A stretch of DNA of 64,000 bases from Deltaproteobacteria bacterium (GTDB lineage: Bacteria > Myxococcota_A > UBA796 > SXON01). Below are positions 44,901 to 53,001 of this stretch, piece after piece; position 1 is the stretch's first letter, and each line of letters begins with the position of its first letter. Location: the NCBI GenBank assembly GCA_947445035.1, contig CANFCK010000012.1:1-64000 (forward strand), in the 5' to 3' direction. Under the pieces are notes generated by a model. That model saw only the letters and a program-made list of their open reading frames with translations. It was not told the origin of the DNA and searched no databases. The position numbers were made by a program, and so were the translations under genes.

Positions 44901-45182
44901 AAGTCCTACATTCCGGAATACCTCACCGAGGACCAGAAGGAACTGTACCGGATGGCGCTTGAGGACAAGGCCTACCCGGCCCGTCAGAAGGCCGCCGACT
45001 ACTACAGTCGGGCGCTGGAAAAGGCGTTCGAGCTCTCGATCTACAACGAAGACACCGCCGAGGCGACCCGACGACTGGGCGTCCTGGCCCCCGACGAGTA
45101 CCCCGGTCTCTTTGAGACCATCCAGAGCCCGCGTTTCGCGGCGCCCTCGGCCACCACCGCCTCCTACGAAAAGGAGCCCTAA
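41964..45182 (+). CDS. gltD: Large TPR-repeat protein, GltD/AgnA-like
   Basis: A 1072-residue exported protein with a signal peptide ending near AWAQ (residue ~34). Nearly the whole mature length is helical repeat, with TPR-like modules such as AEMLLRLADLYFEEGRFLYQ, LLIGEYYFDKNEAMKALMAY and FANYKLAWCWYNVGEYGKSI. The spacing, size and position between GltC- and GltE-like genes match the periplasmic GltD (AgnA/AgmU-type) scaffold of the gliding machine. GGAG lies six bases before the ATG at 41964. Codon use is uniform with neighbours. A role in tall periplasmic bridges is inferred from the family. Confidence 0.7.
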   Translation: MMFRIPSIRSTLVLLMMAAPVAGMALTPTQAWAQDRTQKSERRVLKATDTASRDAKQRELEDAAHDARKESIERLKLLLKDSPVEGDTKAEMLLRLADLYFEEGRFLYQGEMETYQAEFDKCFNTPKCEPDKVPQDHGPSAGWQEKSIKLYRQILANYPQFVRADEATFYLGQALNEVANATGENKRRDESNVELTRLVKTYPDSRFIPDAYLLIGEYYFDKNEAMKALMAYQRASSFRDFEKYAFANYKLAWCWYNVGEYGKSIETMKTVVDYSTKMTNSGAGGRANIQLQDEALKDLVRFFADAGDLDEAYEYFSKIGKPELVRDMLKRLASTYFEQGKFEQAIQTYRRLITEKPDAAQAPDYQNEIIQCLTKMGKKEDTIQEIDRLRTQYGKSSSWARANASNTEAVKSAGEFIEKSLRTVATNYQIEGNKLTGEGQKRVRGLAEGAYATYLEEFPDSKYSYDMRYAYGELLYKLKKFDIAYDQYMKVVAMDPKGQHSKFCAESAIFAADEFVRKESKASGSGPDPGASKDAIDLSAWEKKLLTALDQYTKLYPDDGTKVRSMIYKSAYLLYNKNQFKEASDRFRVVIGMDPKSREAEQAAELILDSFTLVSDWTNLKEVSKAFYDQSGLGSDAFKGEVFTVYENASLKLIEEGFKKSQDKTKGAADYWAFYKEFPKSTNADLALNNASVYYREIGHTRDSMKVRHELVEKFPKSKYYKDQVAALGFDYESVADFGNAASWYEKLFSLDTTHPGAKDAIFSAAIFRNSMGQWETSIGNYQKYMTTYKTEPNLNGVQLELAKTYEAHEKWAEASKIYLGVYTLPSGKPAKNAPPPVIYTFDEMMFSRLRYGLMMDKIGMAAKVTQHWRDGVAFYEAQKKAGATGEIATEAAAQMMFALAEPEYKAFLALKISGPGDKKLPQKQMDKIVREQLVGKVKAVPLLDTTYLNIVKTGAGEWGVASLVRLGHASEDVGETLLKSYIPEYLTEDQKELYRMALEDKAYPARQKAADYYSRALEKAFELSIYNEDTAEATRRLGVLAPDEYPGLFETIQSPRFAAPSATTASYEKEP

Positions 45183-45185
45183 GCC

Positions 45186-46679
45186 ATGTTTCGTATTCTC
45201 CTCATCGCACTGGTCCTCTTGGGCTGCGGCGAAAAGAAGCCCCTGAAGGGCGACCCCACCCAACAAGTGCAGGTCGACCCGAAAGCCGAATTTGCCGCTG
45301 GCTTGAAGCTCTTGGGCGAAGGCGGCGGCAAGGTCGACTACGCGGGGGCGCTCGCCAAATTCGAATCCGCGACCACCGCCGACCCCGCCTACGGCAAGGC
45401 CTGGTTCAACTGCGGCTACGCTGCGGAGCGGGTCGGTGACCTCGGCAAGGCCGAGTCCTGCTACCGCAAGGCGGTCGACCTCAAGCCCGACTATCGCTCG
45501 GCGGTCTACAATCTCGGCAGCGTGCTCAAGACCGTTGGCCGCGGTGCAGAGGCCGCCAAGGTCTACAAGGCCTACTCGGACGCCCACCCGGACGACAACG
45601 AGGCGCGCAACAACCTCGTCGACGCGCTCACGGCCGCGGAGCTCTACGACGAAGCCATCGCCGAGGCCCAAGAGGTCCTGGCGCGCGAGCCCAAGAACGT
45701 CGGCGCCTACCGCAACCTGTCCCGGGCCTACTACGCCAAGGGCGACTACGCGATGAGCACACTGGCGGCTGAAAAGGCGCGAACCCTCAACGACGCCGAC
45801 CCCGGCATCTACAACAACATGGGCGTCACGCTGCTTGCGCAGAAGAACGAGCCGGCCGCCATCGCGCAGTTCCGGACCGCGCTCAAGGTCGATCCCACCA
45901 ACCTCGAGGCGAATCTCAACCTCGGCTACGTGGCATTGAACTCGGGTGACTACGGTCTGGCGCTCCAGTGCTTCGAGCCGCTCGCCAAGGCCTACCCGGC
46001 CAGCGTCGACATTCAGATGGGCTACGCGATCTCGCTTCGCGGGACCAAGGAGTTCGAAGCCGCCGAAAAGATCTACGACGGCCTGCTCAAGAACGACACC
46101 AAGCACCGCACCCTCGCCATCAACGCGGCGATGTTGCACATGCACTACACCAAGAAGTTCGAGAAGGCCGCCCAGATCATCGATGGCCACATTCAGGCCA
46201 TGTCCGGCGCCTACTCCCCGAGCGACGAGATTTTCAAGCTCAAGGACGAGATCAAGGCTTTGGAGCTGGCAGAAAAGCGGCGCAAGGAAGAGATCGAACG
46301 CTTGCGCAAGGAGAAGGAAGAGCGCGACCGCCGCGACTCCGAGCGGCTCTCGGGCATGGACAAGAAGATCAAGGAAATGGAAGAGCTGATCAAGAAGCAC
46401 GAGCAGTGCCTCCTGACCACCCGCCCTGACGTCATGGAACTGGCGCCCATGGTCATTGAGCAGGCCAAGCCTGTCATCGTTGAGAAAGACCTCGCGATGG
46501 TCGGCGACATGATGACCTTCGTCGACGACGCGTACGCCCAGCTTACCGAGGCGGCCGCGGCGTGTTCCGCGGTCGTACCGCCGCCGGAAGCCCCTGCGCC
46601 TCCTGCACCCGCACCTGAAGCGCCTCCCGCGGCGCCCGCGCCCGAACCGGCGCCCGCCCCGGCCCCCGCTCCAGGCTAG
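45186..46679 (+). CDS. gltE: TPR-repeat lipoprotein, GltE/AglT-like
   Basis: A 497-residue lipoprotein with lipobox VLLGC (cysteine at 14). TPR repeats at ~35-330 are very regular (AKAWFNCGYAAERVGDLGKA type; YNLGSVLKTVGRGAEAAKVY; YNNMGVTLLAQKNEPAAIAQ). They are followed by a long charged coiled coil (~345-400, KRRKEEIERLRKEKEERDRR) and a terminal proline/alanine-rich tail of about 40 residues. GltE (AglT) of Myxococcus is an outer-membrane TPR lipoprotein of comparable size. It is four bases after the gltD-like stop. Confidence 0.72.
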   Translation: MFRILLIALVLLGCGEKKPLKGDPTQQVQVDPKAEFAAGLKLLGEGGGKVDYAGALAKFESATTADPAYGKAWFNCGYAAERVGDLGKAESCYRKAVDLKPDYRSAVYNLGSVLKTVGRGAEAAKVYKAYSDAHPDDNEARNNLVDALTAAELYDEAIAEAQEVLAREPKNVGAYRNLSRAYYAKGDYAMSTLAAEKARTLNDADPGIYNNMGVTLLAQKNEPAAIAQFRTALKVDPTNLEANLNLGYVALNSGDYGLALQCFEPLAKAYPASVDIQMGYAISLRGTKEFEAAEKIYDGLLKNDTKHRTLAINAAMLHMHYTKKFEKAAQIIDGHIQAMSGAYSPSDEIFKLKDEIKALELAEKRRKEEIERLRKEKEERDRRDSERLSGMDKKIKEMEELIKKHEQCLLTTRPDVMELAPMVIEQAKPVIVEKDLAMVGDMMTFVDDAYAQLTEAAAACSAVVPPPEAPAPPAPAPEAPPAAPAPEPAPAPAPAPG

Positions 46680-46690
46680 CACACTCAACT

Positions 46691-46720
46691 TTGACGGGAA
46701 CTCTTACGTTTCCCTATTGT
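46691..46720 (+). promoter_or_regulatory. Promoter ahead of the GltF/GltG/barrel genes
   Basis: TTGACG (46691-46696) and TATTGT (46715-46720) are spaced by 18 bases, in the gap after gltE. A start near 46727 would leave a ~40-base leader with GGAG six bases before the ATG at 46766. This could give the distal half of the cluster separate expression. Confidence 0.55.
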
Positions 46721-46765
46721 CCAACTGCCCGCTGTCGGGAACAATCCCGCCCCACGGAGTCGATC

Positions 46766-47041
46766 ATGAAGAAGCTTGTCACTCGTTCGCTGTTCTTGGG
46801 CCTCGCGGTCCTCGCTGCAACCGCCCCGGCGCTCGCCCAGGACGGAGACGATGGAGATCGCAAGGTCACGTACAAGACCAAGACGGAGATCGACTTCGAA
46901 GGGTTGGATGTGAGTGGTGAACTGGTCAAGCCGTCCAGCGCTCTGGTTCTCGATCGCAAAAAGGCCCAGTTCAACCCACTGATCAAGCTCCGCCAAGACT
47001 TCAACGCGGAAATGGAATCGTCGGTCGACGAGGTCAAGTAG
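46766..47041 (+). CDS. gltF: Small periplasmic protein, GltF/CglF-like
   Basis: A 91-residue protein with a strong signal peptide (KKLVTRSLFLGLAVL ... APALAQ) and a ~65-residue mature part containing YKTKTEIDFEGLDVSGELVK and AQFNPLIKLRQDFNAEM. The TEIDFEG...GEL..P..ALV pattern resembles the short motif I associate with GltF/CglF and related AgmX-linked small proteins. The ATG at 46766 has a good GGAG site, so upstream in-frame codons from 46691 are excluded. It sits just before gltG as in Myxococcus. Confidence 0.6.
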   Translation: MKKLVTRSLFLGLAVLAATAPALAQDGDDGDRKVTYKTKTEIDFEGLDVSGELVKPSSALVLDRKKAQFNPLIKLRQDFNAEMESSVDEVK

Positions 47042-47071
47042 TCCCAACCCCCGCCCTACCGAGGACGAATC

Positions 47072-48904
47072 ATGGCCGGCAGCAGCGCACTTTCTCTTAG
47101 CTTCGATATTTTCAATGGCGACGTGCTCCTCCGACACGAGGAATTGCACGCCGAAAGCGTCACGATCGGCAAAGGGCCGGCCGCGATGCTCCGCGTGGAG
47201 GACCCGGGCCTCCAGGACCTCCAGGCAGTGCTCAACGTCAACGAGGATGGCAGCGTCGAACTGCACGACCTCGCCGGCGACAACAGCACCCAGGTCAATG
47301 GCGAGCCCGTAAGCTCCATTGTGCTCAAGAGCGGCGACTCGATCAGCATCGGCTCGATTCGCATCCAGCTCCAGATCCCGGAGCAGGCCGCCTCGGTGGG
47401 CGAGGGCGCCGCCCAGGCGGCGGCGGTCGGCGAGGAGACCAACGACGAAAATACCAACCCGGGTGAGCCGGTCGTGCACGCAGCCGAAGACGAGGACGCC
47501 CCCGTCGAAGACGTCATGGCCTTCGTCATGCGCGCCAGCGCCGCTGCCAACGACGCGTCCGCCGACAAGTCTCGCGGCCGTGTGCTCGAGGTGGCTCAGG
47601 TTTTCGGCGACTCCGTCGTCGACGTTCGCCACTTCCGCGACGTGCCGGTCACGCTGGGCTCGAACGTCAACGCCAGCTTCTTTGGCGCCAGCTGGCAGTC
47701 CGCCTTCTTCGTCCCCAACGACATGCTTCCCGGCGCGAACTTCTCGCTCTTCACCGGTTCCGGTGGCAAGTGGCAGGCGCGTATCAGCGACAAGTGGGCC
47801 GGCTTCGTCGACATCGGCGAGACGCGGCGCACGTTCGCCGAGCTCCTCGCGGACGGGTCCGCCAAGCGCGGTAGTGACGGCCTCTTCTTGGTCGACATCG
47901 GTGAGGACACCCGGCTGGTTGTCGATCTTGGCAACACCATCTTCGTCGCCCACATGGTCTACACGAGCAAGCTCGCCGCCAAGGCAGCATCTCAGATCGA
48001 CTGGCCCATCGTCGGCATCGTCGCGTTCATGGGCTTTCTGACCGCGGCCTTCTCCTTCCTGTACTTCGTCACCCCGCCCCCGGACCACACCGACCAGGGC
48101 CTTGACGACCACATGGTCCAGCTCCTTCTCGACAAGCAGAAGGAAGAAGACAAGAAGAAGGAAGACAAGAACCCTGATGCCGGTGAAGGCGCCAAGGCCA
48201 AGAAGGAAGAAGGCAAAGTCGGCAAGAAAGACGCCAAGATGGACAAGGCCAAGGGCGAAAAGGTCCAGATGGACAAGCAGCAACTCGACAAGGAGATTGC
48301 CGAGAACGCAGGTGTGCTCGGCGCCCTCCGCGACGACACGCTTGACGCCGCGCTCGGCGCTACCGGAATGAACGCCGACATGCAGAGCGGTATCGGCGGG
48401 CTGATCGGTGCCAAGGGCACCCAGATGGGCTCCGGCGGCCTCGGTGGTCGCGGCTCGGGCCTCGGCGGCGGCGGTACGGCCGACGGCCTCGGCGGCATGG
48501 GCACCAAGGGCCGGGGGTCGGGCGCCAGCGGCTACGGCTCGGGGGGCGGCAACTTCGGCAGCAAGGGCGAAGGCGGCATCGGCTCCATCGGTGGGGACCC
48601 CATCATCCTCGGCGCACTCGACAAGTCGCTGATCGACGCGGTCATCAAGCGCAACATGAACCAGATCCGGTACTGCTACCAGCGCGAGCTCACCAAGAAC
48701 CCAGCGATCGGCGGCAAGATCACGGTGAAGTTCGTCATCGGCAAGGATGGGACCGTTTCGACGGCGACGACCAAGGCCACCACGATGAACAACAGTGCAG
48801 TCGAAGGCTGCATCAACGGGCGCTTCCTGCGCTTCCAGTTCCCTGAACCCAAGGGCGGTGGCATCGTTATCGTCAGCTACCCGTTCATCTTCTCTCCGGG
48901 CTAG
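47072..48904 (+). CDS. gltG: FHA domain and AgmX/PglI C-terminal (TonB-like) protein, GltG-like
   Basis: A 610-residue inner-membrane protein. Residues ~10-110 are FHA-like (GDNSTQVNGEPV, SGDSISIGSIRIQLQI). A second similar module is at ~170-285. One membrane helix is at ~310-332 (WPIVGIVAFMGFLTAAFSFL). The periplasmic part has a Lys/Glu-rich linker (~355-410), a glycine-rich flexible stretch (~440-510), and a C-terminal ~95-residue TonB-like domain (MNQIRYCYQRELTKNPAIGG ... GCINGRFLRFQFPEP). This order is that of GltG (PglI), which is thought to reach across the periplasm and be moved by a TolQR-type motor. GAGGA precedes the ATG. Confidence 0.82.
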   Translation: MAGSSALSLSFDIFNGDVLLRHEELHAESVTIGKGPAAMLRVEDPGLQDLQAVLNVNEDGSVELHDLAGDNSTQVNGEPVSSIVLKSGDSISIGSIRIQLQIPEQAASVGEGAAQAAAVGEETNDENTNPGEPVVHAAEDEDAPVEDVMAFVMRASAAANDASADKSRGRVLEVAQVFGDSVVDVRHFRDVPVTLGSNVNASFFGASWQSAFFVPNDMLPGANFSLFTGSGGKWQARISDKWAGFVDIGETRRTFAELLADGSAKRGSDGLFLVDIGEDTRLVVDLGNTIFVAHMVYTSKLAAKAASQIDWPIVGIVAFMGFLTAAFSFLYFVTPPPDHTDQGLDDHMVQLLLDKQKEEDKKKEDKNPDAGEGAKAKKEEGKVGKKDAKMDKAKGEKVQMDKQQLDKEIAENAGVLGALRDDTLDAALGATGMNADMQSGIGGLIGAKGTQMGSGGLGGRGSGLGGGGTADGLGGMGTKGRGSGASGYGSGGGNFGSKGEGGIGSIGGDPIILGALDKSLIDAVIKRNMNQIRYCYQRELTKNPAIGGKITVKFVIGKDGTVSTATTKATTMNNSAVEGCINGRFLRFQFPEPKGGGIVIVSYPFIFSPG

Positions 48905-48930
48905 TTAGAAGCCGTGCCGAGGTCGTCCTG

Positions 48931-49728
48931 ATGATCGTCTCCCCGCTGTTCGCCTTGCTCCTGCCCTCTCCTGCGTTCGCCGGGGATGACGCTTCGGCCT
49001 CAGAGTTCGTCGTGCTCGCCTCCGCGGTGGCGCAGGACGAAGAAGAAGAGGAAGAAGAAGGGAGCGAAAGCTCGAAGAAGAGGAAGGCCAAAAAGGCCGC
49101 AGCCGCTGGGTCTGAAGAGCGTCGCATTCGTGAGATCGTTCGTGGCTTCTACGCCCGTGCGAACATCGGTGCGGCGACCTACCTACTCAATTTCGGCGAC
49201 AAGGGCTTCGGAAACGCAGTTGGCACCGGCACCTACGTGGGCCTGTCGTTCGGGCAGGACTTCGTCGACAGTGAAAAGCAGTCGATGGCTTGGGAAATCG
49301 GGATCAACCAGGGCGTGCACAACGGGCTCGACTGGAGCGTACAGGCCGGCCTCTGCGACTTCGCCGGCGGCGCCGCAGGCGGCTACCCCTGCACCGAGGG
49401 CGACCTGCGTACGTACTCGCTACAGGCGGCCTACGAATTCAGCGCGTACCCTACCCGCCGCTTCGGCATCGGCTTCCGGGCTGGCGCCGGCGCACTCTAC
49501 AGCCCGTTGCTGCTTGAGACGGTCGGCTACACCGAGGACGTGCTCCCCGACTTCGGCGCCGAGACGAATATGCACGGCAGCATCCACCCGTACGGGTTCG
49601 CCGGGCCCACCTTCGAGTACTACACCAAGCTGTCGCACTTCTCCGTCGGCGTGGACGTGGACGTGTTCTACGCCCTGGGCTGGGACCTGGGCCTCAATGG
49701 TTCGGCCGCCCTCAAATACACCTTCTGA
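48931..49728 (+). CDS. Outer-membrane beta-barrel protein, GltH-like position
   Basis: A 265-residue exported protein. The signal peptide ends in AFAG (~16-17). A Glu-rich then Lys-rich linker follows (DEEEEEEEGSESSKKRKAKK), as in the GltA-like barrel, then a barrel of alternating strands (FYARANIGAATYLLNFG, RFGIGFRAGAGALYSPLLLE) ending LKYTF with the terminal phenylalanine typical of OM barrels. By order after gltG it corresponds to GltH of Myxococcus. It closes the cluster; gltI and gltJ do not follow. Confidence 0.7.
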   Translation: MIVSPLFALLLPSPAFAGDDASASEFVVLASAVAQDEEEEEEEGSESSKKRKAKKAAAAGSEERRIREIVRGFYARANIGAATYLLNFGDKGFGNAVGTGTYVGLSFGQDFVDSEKQSMAWEIGINQGVHNGLDWSVQAGLCDFAGGAAGGYPCTEGDLRTYSLQAAYEFSAYPTRRFGIGFRAGAGALYSPLLLETVGYTEDVLPDFGAETNMHGSIHPYGFAGPTFEYYTKLSHFSVGVDVDVFYALGWDLGLNGSAALKYTF

Positions 49729-49744
49729 TCCTCGTAGTCCGGGG

Positions 49745-49773
49745 GTGACCGATTCGGTCTCTGCCGGTATACT
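49745..49773 (+). promoter_or_regulatory. Leaderless-type promoter for the ASH-domain gene
   Basis: GTGACC (49745-49750) and TATACT (49768-49773) are spaced by 17 bases. The ATG begins at 49780, six bases after the -10, so the predicted transcription start coincides with the start codon. Confidence 0.6.
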
Positions 49774-49779
49774 CCGACG

Positions 49780-50874
49780 ATGATCCTCGTCGCGCTCGCG
49801 TGTATCGGCCTCCAGGCGCTGCCTGACGGCACTGCGCCCGCCGGCGCGACGGTGGGCGACGTCTCGTTGAGCCAAGCCGCGGTCGATTTCGGCTCAGTTG
49901 AGGTCGGAAGCCAGGGGGTGCAGGCCATCACCTTTGAGAACGCGGGCGCGCGGCCCAGCCACATCCTCGCAGAAGTGGTCGGCGATGGCTTCAGCGTCGA
50001 TCGGACGGAGTTCAGCCTCGTCAAAGCTGGGGAAGAGGTGCTCACGCTGGAGTTCGCACCCAGCGCGGTGGGCGACTTCGACGGCGAGCTGCTGTTGACG
50101 ATCGGCGACGAAACGTTGGTGGTACCCCTGGTCGGGGCCGGCGAAGGCGAGGACACCGGCGGCGGTTCTGGCGGCCCCGCGGGGGAAATTACCACCGACC
50201 AGCCGTCGTTGTCCTTCGGCAATCTGGACCTCTACGCGTCCTCCATGATGGTCGTCACCGTCTCCAACACGGGCGATGCTCCGCTGACGGTGAACTCGGC
50301 GACCTCGAGCGACAGCGTCTTCGCGCTGGGCGGCAACCTCACCCCGCCCCGCACGCTGGACCCTGGCGAGTCCCGCGTGGTGGAAGTGACGTTCACCCCA
50401 ACCAACGAAAAGACCTACGCTGCAGAACTGGTGCTGACCTCCGACGACCCGAGCGCGCCGCGCACCGAAATCCCCATGACCGGGAAGGGCACCAACGAGT
50501 GCGATGTGTGCGGACCGCTCATCACCGTCGATACCGGCGGCAGCTCCGACTACGCGATCACCGACTTCAACACCCTTTTCGGTGCGGACACCCGCACGGT
50601 CACCATTGGGAACGATGGCGACCAGGACCTGGACATTTCCCTGATCGACGTGAACAACGATTTCATACAGCCGTGCGGGACCTTCTCGGTGGGGGGCGGT
50701 CGAGCGACGTCGGTGGCGCCTGGGCGTACCACTTCGTTCACGATCACCTACAAGACCACCGATACCTGCCTCGACGTGCCCCAAAAGTCGCTGGACGCGA
50801 ATGTGGTCCACATCTCAAGCAACGACCTCGCCGAGCCCGACTATGTGATCGAGGTCGGCGGCCTCGGGTTCTGA
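49780..50874 (+). CDS. Lipoprotein with repeated choice-of-anchor/ASH-type beta-sandwich domains
   Basis: A 364-residue protein with a very short lipoprotein signal (MILVALAC). Three ~100-residue immunoglobulin-like domains follow, each with the FGSVEVGSQGVQAITFENAG / FGNLDLYASSMMVVTVSNTG pattern and a later VEVTFTPTNEKTYAAELVLT-type strand, matching ASH/choice-of-anchor D modules common on myxobacterial surfaces. An acidic Gly-rich linker (GEDTGGGSGGPAG) separates the first two. The third has cysteines in ECDVCGP and QPCGTF. It probably has a structural or binding role on the outer membrane; a link to the Glt cluster is positional only. Confidence 0.78.
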   Translation: MILVALACIGLQALPDGTAPAGATVGDVSLSQAAVDFGSVEVGSQGVQAITFENAGARPSHILAEVVGDGFSVDRTEFSLVKAGEEVLTLEFAPSAVGDFDGELLLTIGDETLVVPLVGAGEGEDTGGGSGGPAGEITTDQPSLSFGNLDLYASSMMVVTVSNTGDAPLTVNSATSSDSVFALGGNLTPPRTLDPGESRVVEVTFTPTNEKTYAAELVLTSDDPSAPRTEIPMTGKGTNECDVCGPLITVDTGGSSDYAITDFNTLFGADTRTVTIGNDGDQDLDISLIDVNNDFIQPCGTFSVGGGRATSVAPGRTTSFTITYKTTDTCLDVPQKSLDANVVHISSNDLAEPDYVIEVGGLGF

Positions 50875-50990
50875 GCGCGGGCCGACGGCGCTTGCGATCC
50901 AGCTCCGACCGGGCTATCCACCGGCCGCTGGCGCAGATGCGTCGGTTTCATCCGTACGACGGCCCCGGGTCGTCCAATGCGAGGCTCTCA

Positions 50991-51644
50991 ATGGCAAACG
51001 AAAAGCTCGGCCTGATCGGCCGGAAACTTGGCATGACCCAGATCTTTGACGCAGCCGGGAACGTCCGCGGAGTCACCGTGCTCGAGGTCACCCCCAATAC
51101 GGTGCTTCAGGTGAAGACCACCGAGACCAAGGATGGCTACAACGCCGTTCAGGTCGCGTGGGGCGAAAAGAAGGAAAGCCGGACCACTAAGGCGGAGCGC
51201 GGTCACTTCGCCAAGGCGGGCGCCAGTATCGCCCGCGTCGTGCGCGAGTTCCGGGTGGACGCGGCCACGGCGGCCGGTCTGCAGCCGGGCGCGCAGCTCA
51301 AGCTGGCCGACATGTTTGCGGCCGGCCAGAAGGTCGACGTCTCCGGGGTCAGCAAGGGCAAGGGCACCGCGGGCGTCATGAAGCGGCACAACTTCAAGGG
51401 CTTCAAGGCCAGCCACGGTGTGCACGAGTACTACCGGCACGGTGGTTCGATCGGCACCCGACTGACCCCTGGCTTCACCATGAAGGGCATGAAGATGCCC
51501 GGCCGCATGGGTGACGCGAACATGACGGTGCAGAACTGCTTCGTCGAAAAGGTCGACGCCGAACGGAACCTGATCTACGTGCGCGGCGGCGTCCCCGGTG
51601 CGGACGGCGCGGTCATCGCGCTGCGCGCCGCAATCAAGGGCTAG
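50991..51644 (+). CDS. rplC: 50S ribosomal protein L3
   Basis: A 217-residue protein with the full L3 pattern: [20 protein letters not shown] at the start, [20 protein letters not shown], the conserved [20 protein letters not shown] loop reaching the peptidyl-transferase centre, and a normal C-terminus. Unusually it is alone: no rpsJ upstream and no rplD, rplW or rplB downstream. The upstream gap of 116 bases must contain its promoter and shows no obvious L4-type leader hairpin. A GAGG precedes the ATG. Its stop overlaps the convergent scoB stop by four bases. Confidence 0.96.
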   Translation: MANEKLGLIGRKLGMTQIFDAAGNVRGVTVLEVTPNTVLQVKTTETKDGYNAVQVAWGEKKESRTTKAERGHFAKAGASIARVVREFRVDAATAAGLQPGAQLKLADMFAAGQKVDVSGVSKGKGTAGVMKRHNFKGFKASHGVHEYYRHGGSIGTRLTPGFTMKGMKMPGRMGDANMTVQNCFVEKVDAERNLIYVRGGVPGADGAVIALRAAIKG

Positions 51645-52294
51645 GTCAACGCGAGCCGACGCAGCCCCGGTGCGACGCGAAAGCGCGCACCGGTGGCCGC
51701 GCGGACGTCCTCGACCGTGAGGTCGTCCGCGATCTCCTCGAGGCACAGGCCGTCGATAAAGCTGAAAACCCCGTAGTCGGTGATCAGCAGGTGCACGCAG
51801 GCGACGCCGGTCAGCGGCAGCGTGCACCGCTCCAGGAGCTTGGCTTCGCCTCGAGCGGTGTGCTCCATGGTGACCACCACGCGACGAGCACCGGAGACGA
51901 GGTCCATCGCGCCGCCCATGCCCTTGATCATCTTGCCGGGGATCATCCAGTTGGCGAGGTCGCCGCTGGCGCTGACCTGCATCGCGCCGAGGATGGTCAG
52001 GTGGATGTGGCCGCCCCGAATCATCGCGAAGCTGTCGGCCGAGGAGAAGTAGCTTGCCCCCGGAAGCGCCGTCACCGTCTGCTTTCCAGCGTTGATGAGG
52101 TCGGGATCGACATCGGCTTCCAACGGGAAGGGGCCCATGCCGCAGAGGCCGTTTTCGCTGTGCAGGACGATGTCCATTCCCTCGGGGATGAAGTTCGCCA
52201 CCAAGGTGGGGATGCCGATGCCGAGGTTGACGTAGTAGCCGTCACGCAGCTCTTCAGCGGCGCGCTTGACGATGCCATCGCGAGTGAGCGGCAT
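51641..52294 (-). CDS. scoB: 3-oxoacid (succinyl-CoA) CoA-transferase subunit B
   Basis: A 217-residue beta subunit that carries the catalytic glutamate in [15 protein letters not shown], preceded by the glycine-rich [19 protein letters not shown]. With subunit A it transfers CoA between succinyl-CoA and acetoacetate, feeding ketone-body or leucine-type catabolism. Its ATG lies three bases after the scoA stop. Length is normal. Confidence 0.95.
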   Translation of the reverse strand: MPLTRDGIVKRAAEELRDGYYVNLGIGIPTLVANFIPEGMDIVLHSENGLCGMGPFPLEADVDPDLINAGKQTVTALPGASYFSSADSFAMIRGGHIHLTILGAMQVSASGDLANWMIPGKMIKGMGGAMDLVSGARRVVVTMEHTARGEAKLLERCTLPLTGVACVHLLITDYGVFSFIDGLCLEEIADDLTVEDVRAATGARFRVAPGLRRLALT

Positions 52295-52297
52295 GGT

Positions 52298-52993
52298 TCA
52301 GGACTCCCGGACGGTGCGGCGTTCGATGCGCTTTTGGTAGGACGGGCCTTGGATGATCCGCTGCACGAAGATGCCGGGCGTGTGGACCTGGTCCGGATCC
52401 AGCTCCCCGGGCTCGACCAGCTCTTCCACCTCGGCAATGGTGATGCGCGCGGCGCTGGCCATCATCGGGTTGAAGTTGCGCGCGGTCTTACTGTAGATGA
52501 GGTTGCCCTGACGATCGCCACGCCAAGCCTTGACGAGCGCATAGTCGGCGAACAAGGAGCGCTCCATCACGTAGCTCCGCCCGTCGAAAATCCGGGTTTC
52601 TTTACCGTCGGCCACGACCGTACCCACGCCGGTCGCGGTGAAGAAGGCGGGGATGCCTGCCCCACCCGCACGAATACGCTCGGCGAGGGTGCCCTGGGGA
52701 CAGAGTTCGACCTCCAGTTCTCCCGAGAGGTACTGACGTTCGAACTCCTTGTTTTCGCCCACGTAGCTGGAGATCATCTTGCGGATCTGGCGCGTCTGCA
52801 ACAAGGGGCCCAAACCCCAGTCATCGACACCACAGTTGTTCGAGATGACGGTCAGCCCCTTCACGCCGCGATCGCGGAGGGCAAGGATGAGGTTTTCGGG
52901 AATCCCGCAGAGGCCGAAGCCGCCGGCCATCAGCGTGGCCCCGTCGGGCACGTCCGCGAGCGCCGCGGCGGCGGTGGCGAAGACCTTTTTCAT
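52298..52993 (-). CDS. scoA: 3-oxoacid (succinyl-CoA) CoA-transferase subunit A
   Basis: A 231-residue alpha subunit with the CoA-transferase signature [20 protein letters not shown] near the N-terminus and [20 protein letters not shown] further on. It is eight bases downstream of guaB on the same strand and directly before scoB. The pair is complete. Substrate preference within the OXCT family is inferred. Confidence 0.95.
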   Translation of the reverse strand: MKKVFATAAAALADVPDGATLMAGGFGLCGIPENLILALRDRGVKGLTVISNNCGVDDWGLGPLLQTRQIRKMISSYVGENKEFERQYLSGELEVELCPQGTLAERIRAGGAGIPAFFTATGVGTVVADGKETRIFDGRSYVMERSLFADYALVKAWRGDRQGNLIYSKTARNFNPMMASAARITIAEVEELVEPGELDPDQVHTPGIFVQRIIQGPSYQKRIERRTVRES

Positions 52994-53001
52994 GCGGCAG
53001 C

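Noticed and set aside
43866..46688. 940-codon open frame antisense to the GltD/GltE-like genes
   Set aside because: Antisense shadow of GC-rich TPR codons; Val/Leu/Arg-heavy composition, no start site, no family match.
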